In this document: piece by piece, positions 36,529-45,805 of the stretch
Layout: every line of letters starts with the position of its first letter
How positions within the stretch are numbered: the stretch's first letter is position 1
Notes under the pieces: model-generated
What the model was told of the DNA's origin: nothing
The model's input: the letters and a program-made list of their open reading frames with translations, nothing else
The model's database searches: none
Source of the DNA: Candidatus Opimibacter skivensis
Lineage (GTDB): Bacteria; Bacteroidota; Bacteroidia; Chitinophagales; Saprospiraceae
Assembly: GCA_016721905.1 (NCBI GenBank)
Contig: JADKHH010000024.1
Location: forward strand, 62,001 to 126,000
DNA length: 64,000 nt
Direction of reading: 5' to 3'
Made by a program: the position numbers and the translations under genes

Positions 36529-36627
36529 TATGCTTCTCTGCACTAGTCTCACTGCCTCTTACTCCCTTCCGCCCCTTCCGCCCTTCTGCCTTTTCCACCC
36601 TTCCGCCATTATCCTTACATTTACCCC

Positions 36628-38685
36628 ATGCCCAGCCCGGACGCTAACCCTAAACTCAAATGGAACTGGTCAGAATCCACTGAAACCAGTCAGCCAGACA
36701 GTCCCTTGCAAGGGTACGTCTCCGGCCTTCCACCTTTCCTCAGGGGCCCGTATTCCACCATGTACCTCGTCAGACCCTGGACGATCCGACAATATGCCGG
36801 CTTCTCCACCGCTGAAGAAAGCAATGCCTTTTATAGACGAAACCTGGCCGGAGGGCAAAAAGGACTTTCAGTAGCCTTCGATCTCCCGACCCACCGTGGT
36901 TACGATTCAGATCACCCTCGCGTAAAAGGGGATGTCGGAAAAGCTGGTGTAGCGATCGACTCCGTGGAGGATATGAAAATCCTCTTTGACCAGATCCCAC
37001 TCGACCAGATGTCAGTATCCATGACCATGAATGGCGCCGTCATACCCGTCATGGCCTTTTTTATTGTCGCAGCCGAAGAACAAGGCGTTTTACCATCTGA
37101 ACTTTCGGGTACTATTCAGAACGATATCCTCAAGGAGTTCATGGTGAGAAATACCTACATCTATCCACCCGGACCATCGATGCGGATCGTAGGGGATATC
37201 TTCAGCTACCTGGGCAAGCACATGCCTAAGTTCAATTCGATCAGTATCTCAGGTTATCATATGCATGAAGCCGGTGCCACTGCCGAAATTGAATTGGCAT
37301 ACACACTCGCTGATGGATGGGAATATCTCCGCACCGGTATCGCTGCTGGTCTGGATATAGATGATTTCGCACCACGTCTTTCTTTCTTCTGGGGCATCGG
37401 GATGGATCACCTGACGGAAGTAGCCAAGATGCGTGCTGCTCGTGTGATATGGGCAGAGATTGTAAAAGGATTTGGTGCAAAGGATCCTAAATCACTCGCG
37501 TTACGCACACATTGCCAGACGAGTGGTTGGAGTTTGACAGCACAAGATCCATACAACAATGTGGGGCGTACAACAATAGAAGCCATTTCTGCAGTCATTG
37601 GGGGCACACAATCTTTGCACACCAATGCACTGGATGAAGCAATGGCTTTACCAACAGATCAGACGGCGGCTATTGCTCGGGAGACACAGATTTTTTTACA
37701 GACAGATGCAGGACTCTGCAGTATAGTGGATGCATATGGAGGCTCAACTTATGTGGAAGCACTTACAGATGAACTCATTCATAAAGCGTGGAAACTGATC
37801 AATGAGGTTGAGGATTTAGGGGGCATGGCCAAGGCGATGGAAACCAGCTTGCCAAAAATGCGCATCGAAGAAGCTGCGGCCAGGAGACAAGCCAGGATAG
37901 ATGCAGGAAAAGACAAAATCGTGGGTGTCAATATTTTCATCCCGGAAGAGGAAACGCATTTGAATTTATTGGAAGTAGATAATACAGCTGTCACCCATGC
38001 ACAACTCACCCGACTGGCTGCGTTGAGAAAAAACAGAGATATAACAGCCGTCAATGCTGCGCTGCAGATGATTACGACGATCGCTAAAACTGGTGAAGGA
38101 AATTTACTGGCCGCCGCTGTTGAAGCTGCGAGATATCGGGCTACCTTAGGGGAAATCAGTGATGCGATGGAGGTTGCATTTGGCAGGTACAAGGCATCAC
38201 CAGTCATGATCTCCGGTGTATATGCTAAAGAAATCAGCATGAATGAAACCTTTCAAAAGGCACGGGCGCTAGCCAATGACTTCGCCGTCAAGGCAGGTCG
38301 CAGACCACGCATCATGGTGGCTAAACTTGGCCAGGATGGTCATGACCGTGGAGCAAAAGTGATCGCCACTAGTTTCGCCGATCTCGGTTGGGATGTAGAT
38401 ATCGGTCCATTATTTCAAACTCCACAAGAAGCAGCCATGCAGGCCGCTGAAAATGATGTCCACATCCTTGGTATTTCTTCACTGGCCGCAGGTCATAAAA
38501 TATTAGTCCCAGAGACGCTTAAGGCCCTTGAAGCCCTCGGGCGCCAGGACATAGGCGTCGTAGTCGGCGGCATCATCCCCGAACATGATCATGCCTATCT
38601 CTACGAGCAAGGCGTCATGGCCATCTTCGGCCCCGGCACCATCATCGCCGAAGCCGCCATCGATCTGATCAATAAACTCAAGTGA
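36628..38685 (+). CDS. scpA: Methylmalonyl-CoA mutase, single-chain catalytic subunit
   Basis: A 685-residue B12 enzyme that converts methylmalonyl-CoA to succinyl-CoA in propionate and odd-chain or branched amino-acid metabolism. The TIM-barrel domain (about 50-520) has RPWTIRQYAGFSTAEESN, DLPTHRGYDSDHPRV and RTHCQTSGWSLTAQDPYNN. The cobalamin domain (about 550-685) carries GQDGHDRGAKVI, the D-x-H-x2-G base-on/His-on motif, and GGIIPEHDHAYLYEQGV. Length is close to the usual 700-730, a little short at the N-terminus. No small subunit or MeaB-type chaperone is next to it. A 68-bp perfect palindrome begins 8 bp after the stop. Confidence 0.95.
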   Translation: MPSPDANPKLKWNWSESTETSQPDSPLQGYVSGLPPFLRGPYSTMYLVRPWTIRQYAGFSTAEESNAFYRRNLAGGQKGLSVAFDLPTHRGYDSDHPRVKGDVGKAGVAIDSVEDMKILFDQIPLDQMSVSMTMNGAVIPVMAFFIVAAEEQGVLPSELSGTIQNDILKEFMVRNTYIYPPGPSMRIVGDIFSYLGKHMPKFNSISISGYHMHEAGATAEIELAYTLADGWEYLRTGIAAGLDIDDFAPRLSFFWGIGMDHLTEVAKMRAARVIWAEIVKGFGAKDPKSLALRTHCQTSGWSLTAQDPYNNVGRTTIEAISAVIGGTQSLHTNALDEAMALPTDQTAAIARETQIFLQTDAGLCSIVDAYGGSTYVEALTDELIHKAWKLINEVEDLGGMAKAMETSLPKMRIEEAAARRQARIDAGKDKIVGVNIFIPEEETHLNLLEVDNTAVTHAQLTRLAALRKNRDITAVNAALQMITTIAKTGEGNLLAAAVEAARYRATLGEISDAMEVAFGRYKASPVMISGVYAKEISMNETFQKARALANDFAVKAGRRPRIMVAKLGQDGHDRGAKVIATSFADLGWDVDIGPLFQTPQEAAMQAAENDVHILGISSLAAGHKILVPETLKALEALGRQDIGVVVGGIIPEHDHAYLYEQGVMAIFGPGTIIAEAAIDLINKLK

Positions 38686-38692
38686 AACAGGC

Positions 38693-38760
38693 GAGAAAAA
38701 AAGTGATTTAGAGTACGGACAGGACGCGTCCTGTCCGTACTCTAAATCACTTTTTTTCTC
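38693..38760. terminator. 68-bp perfect palindrome with 28-bp shared core, copy B1
   Basis: The core (38713-38740) begins GTACGGACAGGACG and is its own reverse complement. The outer arms, GAGAAAAAAAGTGATTTAGA and its exact inverse, extend it to 68 bp without mismatch, with seven A on one side and seven T on the other. It begins 8 bp after the methylmalonyl-CoA mutase stop, so a bidirectional terminator is likely. Confidence 0.75.
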
Positions 38761-38769
38761 TCTATTTCA

Positions 38770-38872
38770 ATGTTGAGCTTAAGTTGACTTAAGCTCGCGT
38801 ACGACAGATCAAAGAAATCATGTTCCCGGCACCAATCATTTGAGCTGTTTTCAACAGCAGGTAATATTTTAC
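38770..38872. repeat. Two-hairpin dispersed repeat, copy 3
   Basis: GAGCTTAAG-TTGA-CTTAAGCTC (38775-38796), then CGCGTACGACAGATCAAAG, then GCTGTT-TTC-AACAGC followed by GGTAATAT. Both stems differ from copy 1 with compensating changes. It is squeezed between palindromes B1 and B2. Confidence 0.7.
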
Positions 38873-38944
38873 TGAAATAGGCGAAGCAAAAAAAGTACGG
38901 ACAGGACGCGTCCTGTCCGTACTTTTTTTGCTTCGCCTATTTCA
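38873..38944. terminator. 72-bp perfect palindrome with the same core, copy B2
   Basis: The core at 38895-38922 is identical to B1, but the arms are different: TGAAATAGGCGAAGCAAAAA and its exact inverse. It ends 5 bp from the hemW stop (minus strand), as expected for a hemW terminator. Confidence 0.75.
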
Positions 38945-38949
38945 CATCC

Positions 38950-40090
38950 TCAGCCTTCATAAAACATCTCCCCCGCTATCCCATCCGCAAAAAACAAAAA
39001 CTCCTTCTTCAACTTCCAATTACCCATTTCATTTTTAATAAATGGATCATTGCTGCCAGAAGCTGTTTTCTTGCGAAGAATTTCTTCATCCAGATAGTGT
39101 GTGTACTTCTCACCGATATCAGCAACCCTTCATATCAATCCCCTTCGACGTCCGTAGCCCCGTCATGACCAGTTCATTGAAACGTTGCACTTCAGTAAGG
39201 ATTTCCATTTCACTTGGAATAACACCTGACCCTATTGATTGGATATACCTCACATTGTTTGACACATTCCATTGCCTGGAAACTCCATTGTAGCTGTGCG
39301 CTGAAGGGCCTATGCCGAGGTAATGCGCACCCGACCAATAACTCCCGTTGTGTCTCGATTCAAAACCAGGTAAGGCGAAATTGCTGATTTCATATTGCAG
39401 GATACCATTTGCTGTAAGCATGTCTTGCAATATGGCATACTGCCTGTTAGCCTGATCATCATCAGGTATCATCGATTTTCCTTTTTCTATTTGATGATGT
39501 AGTGCAGTGCCGGACTCAACTGTCAGTGCATAACTTGAGATATGAGGAATACCTGCATCAATCAATCGCTGCATGTTTGATACCCAATCCTCATCACTCA
39601 AACCCGGTCCACCATAGATCAGGTCAGCAGTGATGTTATCAATCCCCGCTTGCTGTGCTATCGCAATTGCAGTCGTCGCTTGCTCTGCATTGTGACTCCT
39701 GTTCCAGGCAGCCAACAGATCATCCTGAAATGCCTGTATACCGATACTGAGCCTGTTGATCCCAGCTTCTTTCCATTGTGTAACGCTCTCCGCATGGATA
39801 TCATCAGGATTTGCCTCCAGCGTTATTTCTGCATCATCCGCAATCTGGTGAACGTCCCTAATGGCATCCAATAAAAGTTTGATGTCCTCTATGGGTAGGG
39901 AAGAAGGAGTCCCTCCACCAAAGTAGATCGTTTCAATCTCCTGACCATCAAGATAAGCAGCCTGCATGGCGATCTCCACCACCATTGCCCCGATCATCTC
40001 CTCCTTCGTCTTGAAGGATGTAGAAAAGTGAAAGTTGCAATAATGACATGCCTTCCTGCAAAAAGGTATATGTATGTATATGCCTGCCAT
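38950..40090 (-). pseudogene. hemW: hemW radical SAM protein, frameshifted near the 3' end
   Basis: HemW is a radical SAM heme chaperone related to coproporphyrinogen III dehydrogenase. The start at 40090 gives MAGIYIHIPFCRKACHYCNF with the Cys-x3-Cys-x2-Cys cluster motif at residues 11, 15 and 18; GGGTPSSLP and GLRTSKGID follow in the family order. The first frame stops after KGIDMKGC at 39119. Removing one G from the GGG at 39126-39128 (minus-strand sense) restores DIGEKYTHYLDEEIL and the family C-terminus KEFLFFADGIAGEMFYEG, ending at 38950 for a total of 379 residues, the normal HemW length. A homopolymer sequencing error is as likely as a real mutation. Confidence 0.85.
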
Positions 40091-40416
40091 CTCTGCAAAC
40101 ATAGACAAATCAAAGTTGGTTGCTTCTCAAGCATAGTTGAGCTTAGGTTGACCTAAGACGACATTGCTCTAGCTTCCAGCTACCAGCTTCCAGAGCATCC
40201 ACACTACTTACTAAACAAAATTGCCTATTGCCTTTTGCCTCTAACTGCCTCTTAAGCCTTTTCCACCCCTTCGAACTTCTAACTGCTCACTTCTAACTGC
40301 TCACTGCTAACTTCTAACTCCCTTTTTTTCCCTCCCAAAACTGAAAAACGCTGTATTTTCGCAATCTCCTTCTAACCAAAGACTTTTTTTAGGTTCAATT
40401 CCGATCAAACTCACTT
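40091..40416. other. Gap with fragmentary repeats before the M36 peptidase
   Basis: No gene in 326 bp. It holds AAAGTTGG (40112) and GCTTAGGTTGACCTAAG (40141-40157), the first half of the two-hairpin repeat with an insertion; an inverted AGCTTCCAGC element (40166-40196); and a CTTCTAACTGCTCA tandem (40268-40322). TATTTTCG at 40353-40360 is a possible weak -7 box for the next gene. Confidence 0.6.
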
Positions 40417-43400
40417 ATGCTCAGACCCTTATCCTTCCGATCAGCCCTCTTACTACTGCTGGTCTGCTCCTCTTTTACAGCCGGAGCCCAGCGTTTCCAG
40501 TCCACCATCAACACTTTTCTGCGCCAGGAGAAGGCCCAGTGGCAATTATCTGACACAGATGTCAGCAACTATACAATTACCGACCAATACGACAATGAGC
40601 AATCCGGCGTCACCTACACCTACCTGACCCAACAAGTCGGTGATATCCGCATCTTCAATGCCGTCAGCAGCATGGCAATCCGGGATGGCAAAGTGGTGCA
40701 TTATGCAAACCGCTTTCATCCAAATGCCGCGAAAAAAGCAAATGCGATAATCCCGGCCATCACCCAGGAAGAAGCGATTGAATTAGCAGCCAGTCACCTC
40801 GGCCTCAACAATCCTGAATCGACACACTTACTCCAAAAAGAACAAAACCGCCTCCGCTATGTGTATGGCAAAGCCGGCATTTCAAAAGAGGACATCAAGG
40901 TTGAACTGGTACTGGTTTCGGGCCCTGAAGCATTACGGCTGGCTTGGAATGTCCTCATTCATCCTATCGGCACAGCCGATGCCTGGAATGTGCGCCTCGA
41001 TGCACTCGATGGAAGCTTTATTGAAAAAAATAACTGGACAACGCATTGTAGTTTTAAAGGAGAACATCAGCATGGCGATTTATGCGATCGCGAACAGGAG
41101 GTCATGATCCCATCGATGGTGCAGCCAATCGCAACGATGGTAGCGGATTCTGGCAAGTACCATGTTTTTCCATTGCCTGCCGAAGCACCATCTTTTGGAG
41201 ATCCACAATTGTTGACAAACCCTCATTTAGTAGATGCTTCTCCTTATGGATGGCATGATACGGATGGTGCCGAAGGCCCTGAATATACCATCACCCGAGG
41301 TAATAATGTCTATGCGTATGAGGATATCAACAATCTTGATTTTCCCGGGTATTCTCCGGATGGAGGTGCTGATCTGAATTTCGATTTTCCATTCGATCTT
41401 GTTCAGTCAACGCTCTACAACCAGGATGCTACGCTGACCAATCTGTTTTACATGAACAACATGATTCATGACATTTTGTATGTGCATGGATTTGATGAAG
41501 CAGCGGGCAATTTCCAGGAGACGAATTACACGGGTAATGGTTTTGCCTTTGACTATGTCGTTGCAGAAGGTCAGGATGGCGGAGGACTTGATAACGCTAA
41601 CTTCTACACACCCGAAGACGGTGCCAATGGCAGAATGCAGATGTATATGTGGGAAGTGGTGTCTGAATCATATATGAAGATACATTTACCGGATAGCATT
41701 GCAGGTAATTATGTGGCCGTTGCTGCAACGTTTGGCCCCTCTCTTTCAACACCTGTTACCGGGTATACGGCTATTGTCATTGATGCCGTTGACCCAACAC
41801 TTAATGCATGCGATTCGATTCTCAACCCTTCTGATCTTGTTGGCAAAATTGCGATTGTTGAACGTGGCGACTGCCCATACCTTCAAAAAGCTATTGCCGC
41901 CGAACTTGCGGGTGCGGTTGGCGTCATTGTCATCAATACGCTCGATTCACCACCGATTGCGATGGGTGGCTCTGGTGGCACCAATATTCCGGCAGTCATG
42001 ATATCGAAGGCAGATGGAGAAATGATCAAATCAATACTGGCTGCAGGTGATAGCATACAAGTCACACTTTCAATGACACCCCCTGTACGAGATGGCTCGC
42101 TTGATAATGGAATCATAGCACATGAATACGGACACGGGCTTTCTAATCGCCTTACTGGCGGTCCATCGAATTCAGATTGCCTCGGACATGCTGAGCAGGG
42201 TGGTGAAGGCTGGAGTGATTGGTTGTGTTTGATCCTGACGATTGAACCAGGGGATAGTGGAGCTGATCCGCGCGGCATTGGAACCTATGTAAAAAATCAG
42301 GAAGGTGGCCTGGGTATCCGCACTTACCCATACTCCACGGATATGTCCATCAATCCGCTGACGTATGGTGATGTGGCAAATAGATTTGGCCCACACGCCA
42401 TAGGTGAGGTCTGGAGCCAGACGATATGGGATCTGACCTGGAAGATGATTGAGTCAGAAGGTTTTGATCCTGATTGGTTTAACGGTAATGCCGGAAATCA
42501 TACTGCCATGCGCCTGGTCCTTGAAGGCATGAGATTACAAGGCTGTACACCTGGCTATCTTGATGCCCGCGATGGCATCTTAGCAGCAGACAAATTACTA
42601 TACGATGGCGCACATACTTGCCAGATTTGGGAAGTATTTGCACGAAGAGGCATGGGCGCAAATGCTGACCAGGGAAGTGCCGATAGTTCAAGTGACCAGA
42701 CAGAAGATTTTACAATGCCTAATATATGCCTGATCGCAACGGTTGCACCGACAGCACAATTTGCCGTAAGTGATACGACTACCTGTTTTGGCAAGTTTGC
42801 TTTTTCTGATTTATCAACTGATATTCCTCAGTATTATAACTGGGATTTTGGTGATGGTAATACAAGTGATCTTGAAAATCCGGCACATAGCTATAGCGAG
42901 CCTGGTCAGTATAACGTGACTTTAATTGTGACTAACAATGTTGGTTCCGATACGTTCCAATTAGTTGTCAACTATTCAGATCTGCCCGTACCGACCGTTA
43001 CAGGCAATTTGGTTGTCTGTGAAGGAAGTAGTGTCGCACTCCACGCAGATGTATTGGGTGGTAAGACAGCCATCTGGACCCTGGGGGATACAGTCGTTCA
43101 TACCGGTCGAACATTTTTAACACCGGCACTTTCTTCTCCTGTCACGTATAAAGTAATCCAATCTGACGACAAGCCAGTAGGTAATGTCGGACCTGCAACT
43201 AATTCTTTTGCAGGCGGCGGCAATCACAACACTGGCTTTGAAGGCAAGCTCCTGTTTGAAACGTTTGTTCCCTTAAAACTCATTTCAGTCCTTATGTACG
43301 CTCAAGGGGCAGGTGACCGGACCATACGTTTGTATGATGAGAATGATGTGGAACTTCAGGCTATTACAGTCCCATTAGTAAATGGTCAGAACAGGGTCAC

Positions 43401-44139
43401 ACTCAATCTCGATATACCAGCGCCAGGCCGTTACAGTCTGGCGAACATGAGCCAGAATTTGTACCGTAACAATACCGGCGCTGATTATCCATATATAATC
43501 GATAATCTGATATCCATCTATAGCTCAAATGCAACTGATGATGAGCTCAACTACTATTATTATTTCTACGACTGGATTGTACAGGAAGCAACCTGCGTGA
43601 GTGCAGCTATCGAAGTGCCAGTAATCGTAGAACCTGGTCCATTCGCAGGCTTCCTCGCTTCATCAAATTTTCTCACGGCTTCATTTATCGATATATCTTC
43701 AGGCAATCCAACCTCATGGTCATGGAATTTTGGTGACGGATCACCGATTGACAACATGCAGAATCCAGAGCATACTTACCTGGAGGTTGGTATCTATGAA
43801 ATTGAACTGACCGTATCTAATGGAAGTTGCTTCAGCACCTATCGTCAGACAATTGAAGTGGGCACTTCATCATCCAATGATCCAGAGGAATTGTTTGGAT
43901 TGAAATTGTATCCAAATCCTGCAACCGACGAAATTACAGTTGAGTTCGGCCAGGCCTTCGCAGATAATATTCTATTGAATGTCACGAATGCCACAGGCAG
44001 CCTGGTCATGACACGTCCACTCGGAGCAGGTGTTACAAAGTATTCAGTTGCTACATCTTCACTGACACCAGGCACCTACCAGTTTCAGTTCATTGGTGAG
44101 CTAGGTGTTTCTGTCAGAAGGATCGCGATCGTGAGATAA
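40417..44139 (+). CDS. M36 fungalysin-like secreted metallopeptidase with PA, PKD and type IX sorting domains
   Basis: A 1240-residue secreted peptidase. Order: signal peptide ending TAGAQ; inhibitory propeptide with FTP/PepSY-like parts (about 30-210); M36 catalytic domain; an inserted PA domain (about 430-555, VGKIAIVERGDCPYLQKAI); the zinc motif HEYGHG at 569-574 with SDWLCLILTIEP downstream; a first PKD domain (about 785-860, YNWDFGDGNTSDLENPAHSY); a second PKD (about 1085-1150, SWNFGDGSPIDNMQNPEHTY); and a type IX tail (LKLYPNPATDEITVEFG to the end). It should be secreted across the outer membrane and digest external protein. A degenerate palindrome of the B family begins about 30 bp after the stop. 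Confidence 0.93.
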   Translation: MLRPLSFRSALLLLLVCSSFTAGAQRFQSTINTFLRQEKAQWQLSDTDVSNYTITDQYDNEQSGVTYTYLTQQVGDIRIFNAVSSMAIRDGKVVHYANRFHPNAAKKANAIIPAITQEEAIELAASHLGLNNPESTHLLQKEQNRLRYVYGKAGISKEDIKVELVLVSGPEALRLAWNVLIHPIGTADAWNVRLDALDGSFIEKNNWTTHCSFKGEHQHGDLCDREQEVMIPSMVQPIATMVADSGKYHVFPLPAEAPSFGDPQLLTNPHLVDASPYGWHDTDGAEGPEYTITRGNNVYAYEDINNLDFPGYSPDGGADLNFDFPFDLVQSTLYNQDATLTNLFYMNNMIHDILYVHGFDEAAGNFQETNYTGNGFAFDYVVAEGQDGGGLDNANFYTPEDGANGRMQMYMWEVVSESYMKIHLPDSIAGNYVAVAATFGPSLSTPVTGYTAIVIDAVDPTLNACDSILNPSDLVGKIAIVERGDCPYLQKAIAAELAGAVGVIVINTLDSPPIAMGGSGGTNIPAVMISKADGEMIKSILAAGDSIQVTLSMTPPVRDGSLDNGIIAHEYGHGLSNRLTGGPSNSDCLGHAEQGGEGWSDWLCLILTIEPGDSGADPRGIGTYVKNQEGGLGIRTYPYSTDMSINPLTYGDVANRFGPHAIGEVWSQTIWDLTWKMIESEGFDPDWFNGNAGNHTAMRLVLEGMRLQGCTPGYLDARDGILAADKLLYDGAHTCQIWEVFARRGMGANADQGSADSSSDQTEDFTMPNICLIATVAPTAQFAVSDTTTCFGKFAFSDLSTDIPQYYNWDFGDGNTSDLENPAHSYSEPGQYNVTLIVTNNVGSDTFQLVVNYSDLPVPTVTGNLVVCEGSSVALHADVLGGKTAIWTLGDTVVHTGRTFLTPALSSPVTYKVIQSDDKPVGNVGPATNSFAGGGNHNTGFEGKLLFETFVPLKLISVLMYAQGAGDRTIRLYDENDVELQAITVPLVNGQNRVTLNLDIPAPGRYSLANMSQNLYRNNTGADYPYIIDNLISIYSSNATDDELNYYYYFYDWIVQEATCVSAAIEVPVIVEPGPFAGFLASSNFLTASFIDISSGNPTSWSWNFGDGSPIDNMQNPEHTYLEVGIYEIELTVSNGSCFSTYRQTIEVGTSSSNDPEELFGLKLYPNPATDEITVEFGQAFADNILLNVTNATGSLVMTRPLGAGVTKYSVATSSLTPGTYQFQFIGELGVSVRRIAIVR

Positions 44140-44171
44140 AAAGCAGTGTGCGTTTAATAGTGAAATAGGTA

Positions 44172-44237
44172 GAGAAAAAAAGTGTTTTGCTGTACGGACA
44201 GGACGCGTCCTGTCCGTACAGCAAAACTTTTCTCCGC
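44172..44237. terminator. Palindrome with the shared 28-bp core, copy B3
   Basis: The core at 44192-44219 is identical to B1 and B2. The perfect palindrome is 44 bp (44184-44227); outside this, AGAGAAAAAAAGTG on the left faces TTTTCTC on the right, with five bases missing, so symmetry is broken. It follows the M36 peptidase stop. Confidence 0.7.
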
Positions 44238-44306
44238 GGCGTCGGGGCCGTCGAAAGCCTAAACCAAAGCTTCAATAAACCAGCGTCTGTATCGCATGCG
44301 CCCCAA

Positions 44307-45734
44307 TCACTTCTTCAATTGCTTGCGATCCCACATATAGAGTTTGTAAGTGACCGGCTTGTTTGTCATATTCATCACCACAGTAACCATCGTGCCATCT
44401 TCATTAAGGAATGAAGTGCTCAACAATGCACTTCTGCTCGGAGCCGTGCTGACCCGCTTTGCATTTGGGCGAATGAATTTCGAAAAATGACCAATGTAGT
44501 AATAAGAAGGTGTGAAGATCAACTCTCCAGTGCGTGTATCTGTATGCACAGGTGCAAAGCATAGATTCTTTACATGATTCGGACCACCAGTCTCATCGAG
44601 CAGGATATTCCAGTCTGTCCAGGCCACCGTGCCCTGGTTGAAATCATTGATCATCGATTTGCCATATCGTTCAGCATTCGGCCAAAATTGGTATTTAGCC
44701 GTATCAAATTTTTCATTACAACCTTCAGTGAAGATCAGGTTCTTGTCTGGATATGAATCATTGATCTGATCCAGATTGCTGAACATCGGTTCTCCTCCGG
44801 TCCATGTTTCATACCAATGAAAACCAATTCCCCATACATATTGAGAGGCTTCAGGGTCACTCAGGATGACTTCCGCCCTGTGATTGATGAGGTCCCTGTT
44901 GTGGTCCCACACAATGATTTTTTTATCACCCAATCCTTCTTTTTTCAACGTCGGGCCCAGATGGTTTTTTAAAAAATCACGCTCTTCTTCGGCAGTATAG
45001 ATGCATGATTCCCACGTTTGTGTAGCCATCGGCTCGTTCTGCACAGTCAATCCCCAGATAGGAATGTCCAGACCTTCATATGCCTTTATAAATTTTACAT
45101 AGTACTGTGCCCAGGATGGATAAAATTCAGGCAACAATTTTCCACCACGAAGCATATTCTTGTTGTCTTTCATAAAGGCGGGCGGGCTCCATGGACTCAC
45201 GTAGAGCGGAATCTTGCCTCCTGCAGTTTCAATGATTTTCTTGATCAGCGGTATACGATGTTTTTTGTCGTGTTCGATATTGAATGTTCCCAATGCTGTG
45301 TCTTCATCAGAAACATACGTGTAGCTCTCACTACTAAAATCACAACTATGGATTGAAGTGCTAATGAGCGAGTACCCGATACCTTCAGCTTTGTCAAAGT
45401 ATGATTTTAAAAAGGCCTGTTGCTTTTCAGCAGATAAGGTAGCAAATACTTCTGCGGATGCATCTGTGACAGCTCCGCCGATGCCCATGAAGGACTGGAA
45501 GGTCTTAGCAGGATTTACAAAGATTGCTACCTCCGTTTCCAATGGCTGGCCTGCAGCCTGAAAGGTTTTCGAACCAGTAGGAGAGAGACGCAGTGCTGTG
45601 CTATCAGCCGTTGTATAAATCTTCGCTTCCTTTCCCTTTGCATCGAACGGCGCAGAGGATGTCGTATGTTCTGTGGTCTGTGTGCACGCGGAGAGGAAAA
45701 TCCACAATGCAGCAATGACGAATGATAGTTTCAT
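44307..45734 (-). CDS. GH30 glycoside hydrolase lipoprotein (1)
   Basis: A 475-residue exported glycosidase with a lipoprotein signal (ALWIFLSACTQ). The (beta/alpha)8 barrel of family GH30 is evident: SFMGIGGAVTDASAEVF near the N-terminus, acid/base Glu234 in GLTVQNEPMATQTWESC and nucleophile Glu337 in NLIFTEGCNE. The C-terminal beta-sandwich includes IGHFSKFIRPNAKRV. GH30 covers beta-glucosylceramidase, beta-1,6-glucanase and beta-xylosidase activities; the SusC/SusD context and the GlcCer-like motif favour an exo- or endo-beta-1,6-glucanase. It is the last gene of the operon, 71 bp after the second GH30. Confidence 0.9.
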   Translation of the reverse strand: MKLSFVIAALWIFLSACTQTTEHTTSSAPFDAKGKEAKIYTTADSTALRLSPTGSKTFQAAGQPLETEVAIFVNPAKTFQSFMGIGGAVTDASAEVFATLSAEKQQAFLKSYFDKAEGIGYSLISTSIHSCDFSSESYTYVSDEDTALGTFNIEHDKKHRIPLIKKIIETAGGKIPLYVSPWSPPAFMKDNKNMLRGGKLLPEFYPSWAQYYVKFIKAYEGLDIPIWGLTVQNEPMATQTWESCIYTAEEERDFLKNHLGPTLKKEGLGDKKIIVWDHNRDLINHRAEVILSDPEASQYVWGIGFHWYETWTGGEPMFSNLDQINDSYPDKNLIFTEGCNEKFDTAKYQFWPNAERYGKSMINDFNQGTVAWTDWNILLDETGGPNHVKNLCFAPVHTDTRTGELIFTPSYYYIGHFSKFIRPNAKRVSTAPSRSALLSTSFLNEDGTMVTVVMNMTNKPVTYKLYMWDRKQLKK

Positions 45735-45805
45735 AAAATTATATTTTGGCCTGTTGCCGACTTGAGCGGCAAGTTAGATAACAGGCTTTGATTTTTAATA
45801 TGATA

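Larger units (their letters stand above)
36177..36627. other. Repeat-filled gap before methylmalonyl-CoA mutase
   Basis: No gene is supported in 451 bp. It holds the second two-hairpin repeat (36212-36335), a G/T homopolymer zone (36340-36450, with runs of 7-10 G and TTTTGTTTTTTG words), and a copy of the CTGTCTCCAGACA element (36467-36528). TACATTTA just before the next ATG resembles a weak -7 box. I saw no cobalamin riboswitch. Confidence 0.65.

Noticed and set aside
36177..36627. Cobalamin riboswitch upstream of the B12-dependent mutase
   Set aside because: I looked for a B12-box-like core and found none; the gap is filled with repeats.
36240..36647. Frames over the G/T-rich stretch before methylmalonyl-CoA mutase
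   Set aside because: They pass through homopolymer runs and a dispersed repeat; the translations are low complexity.
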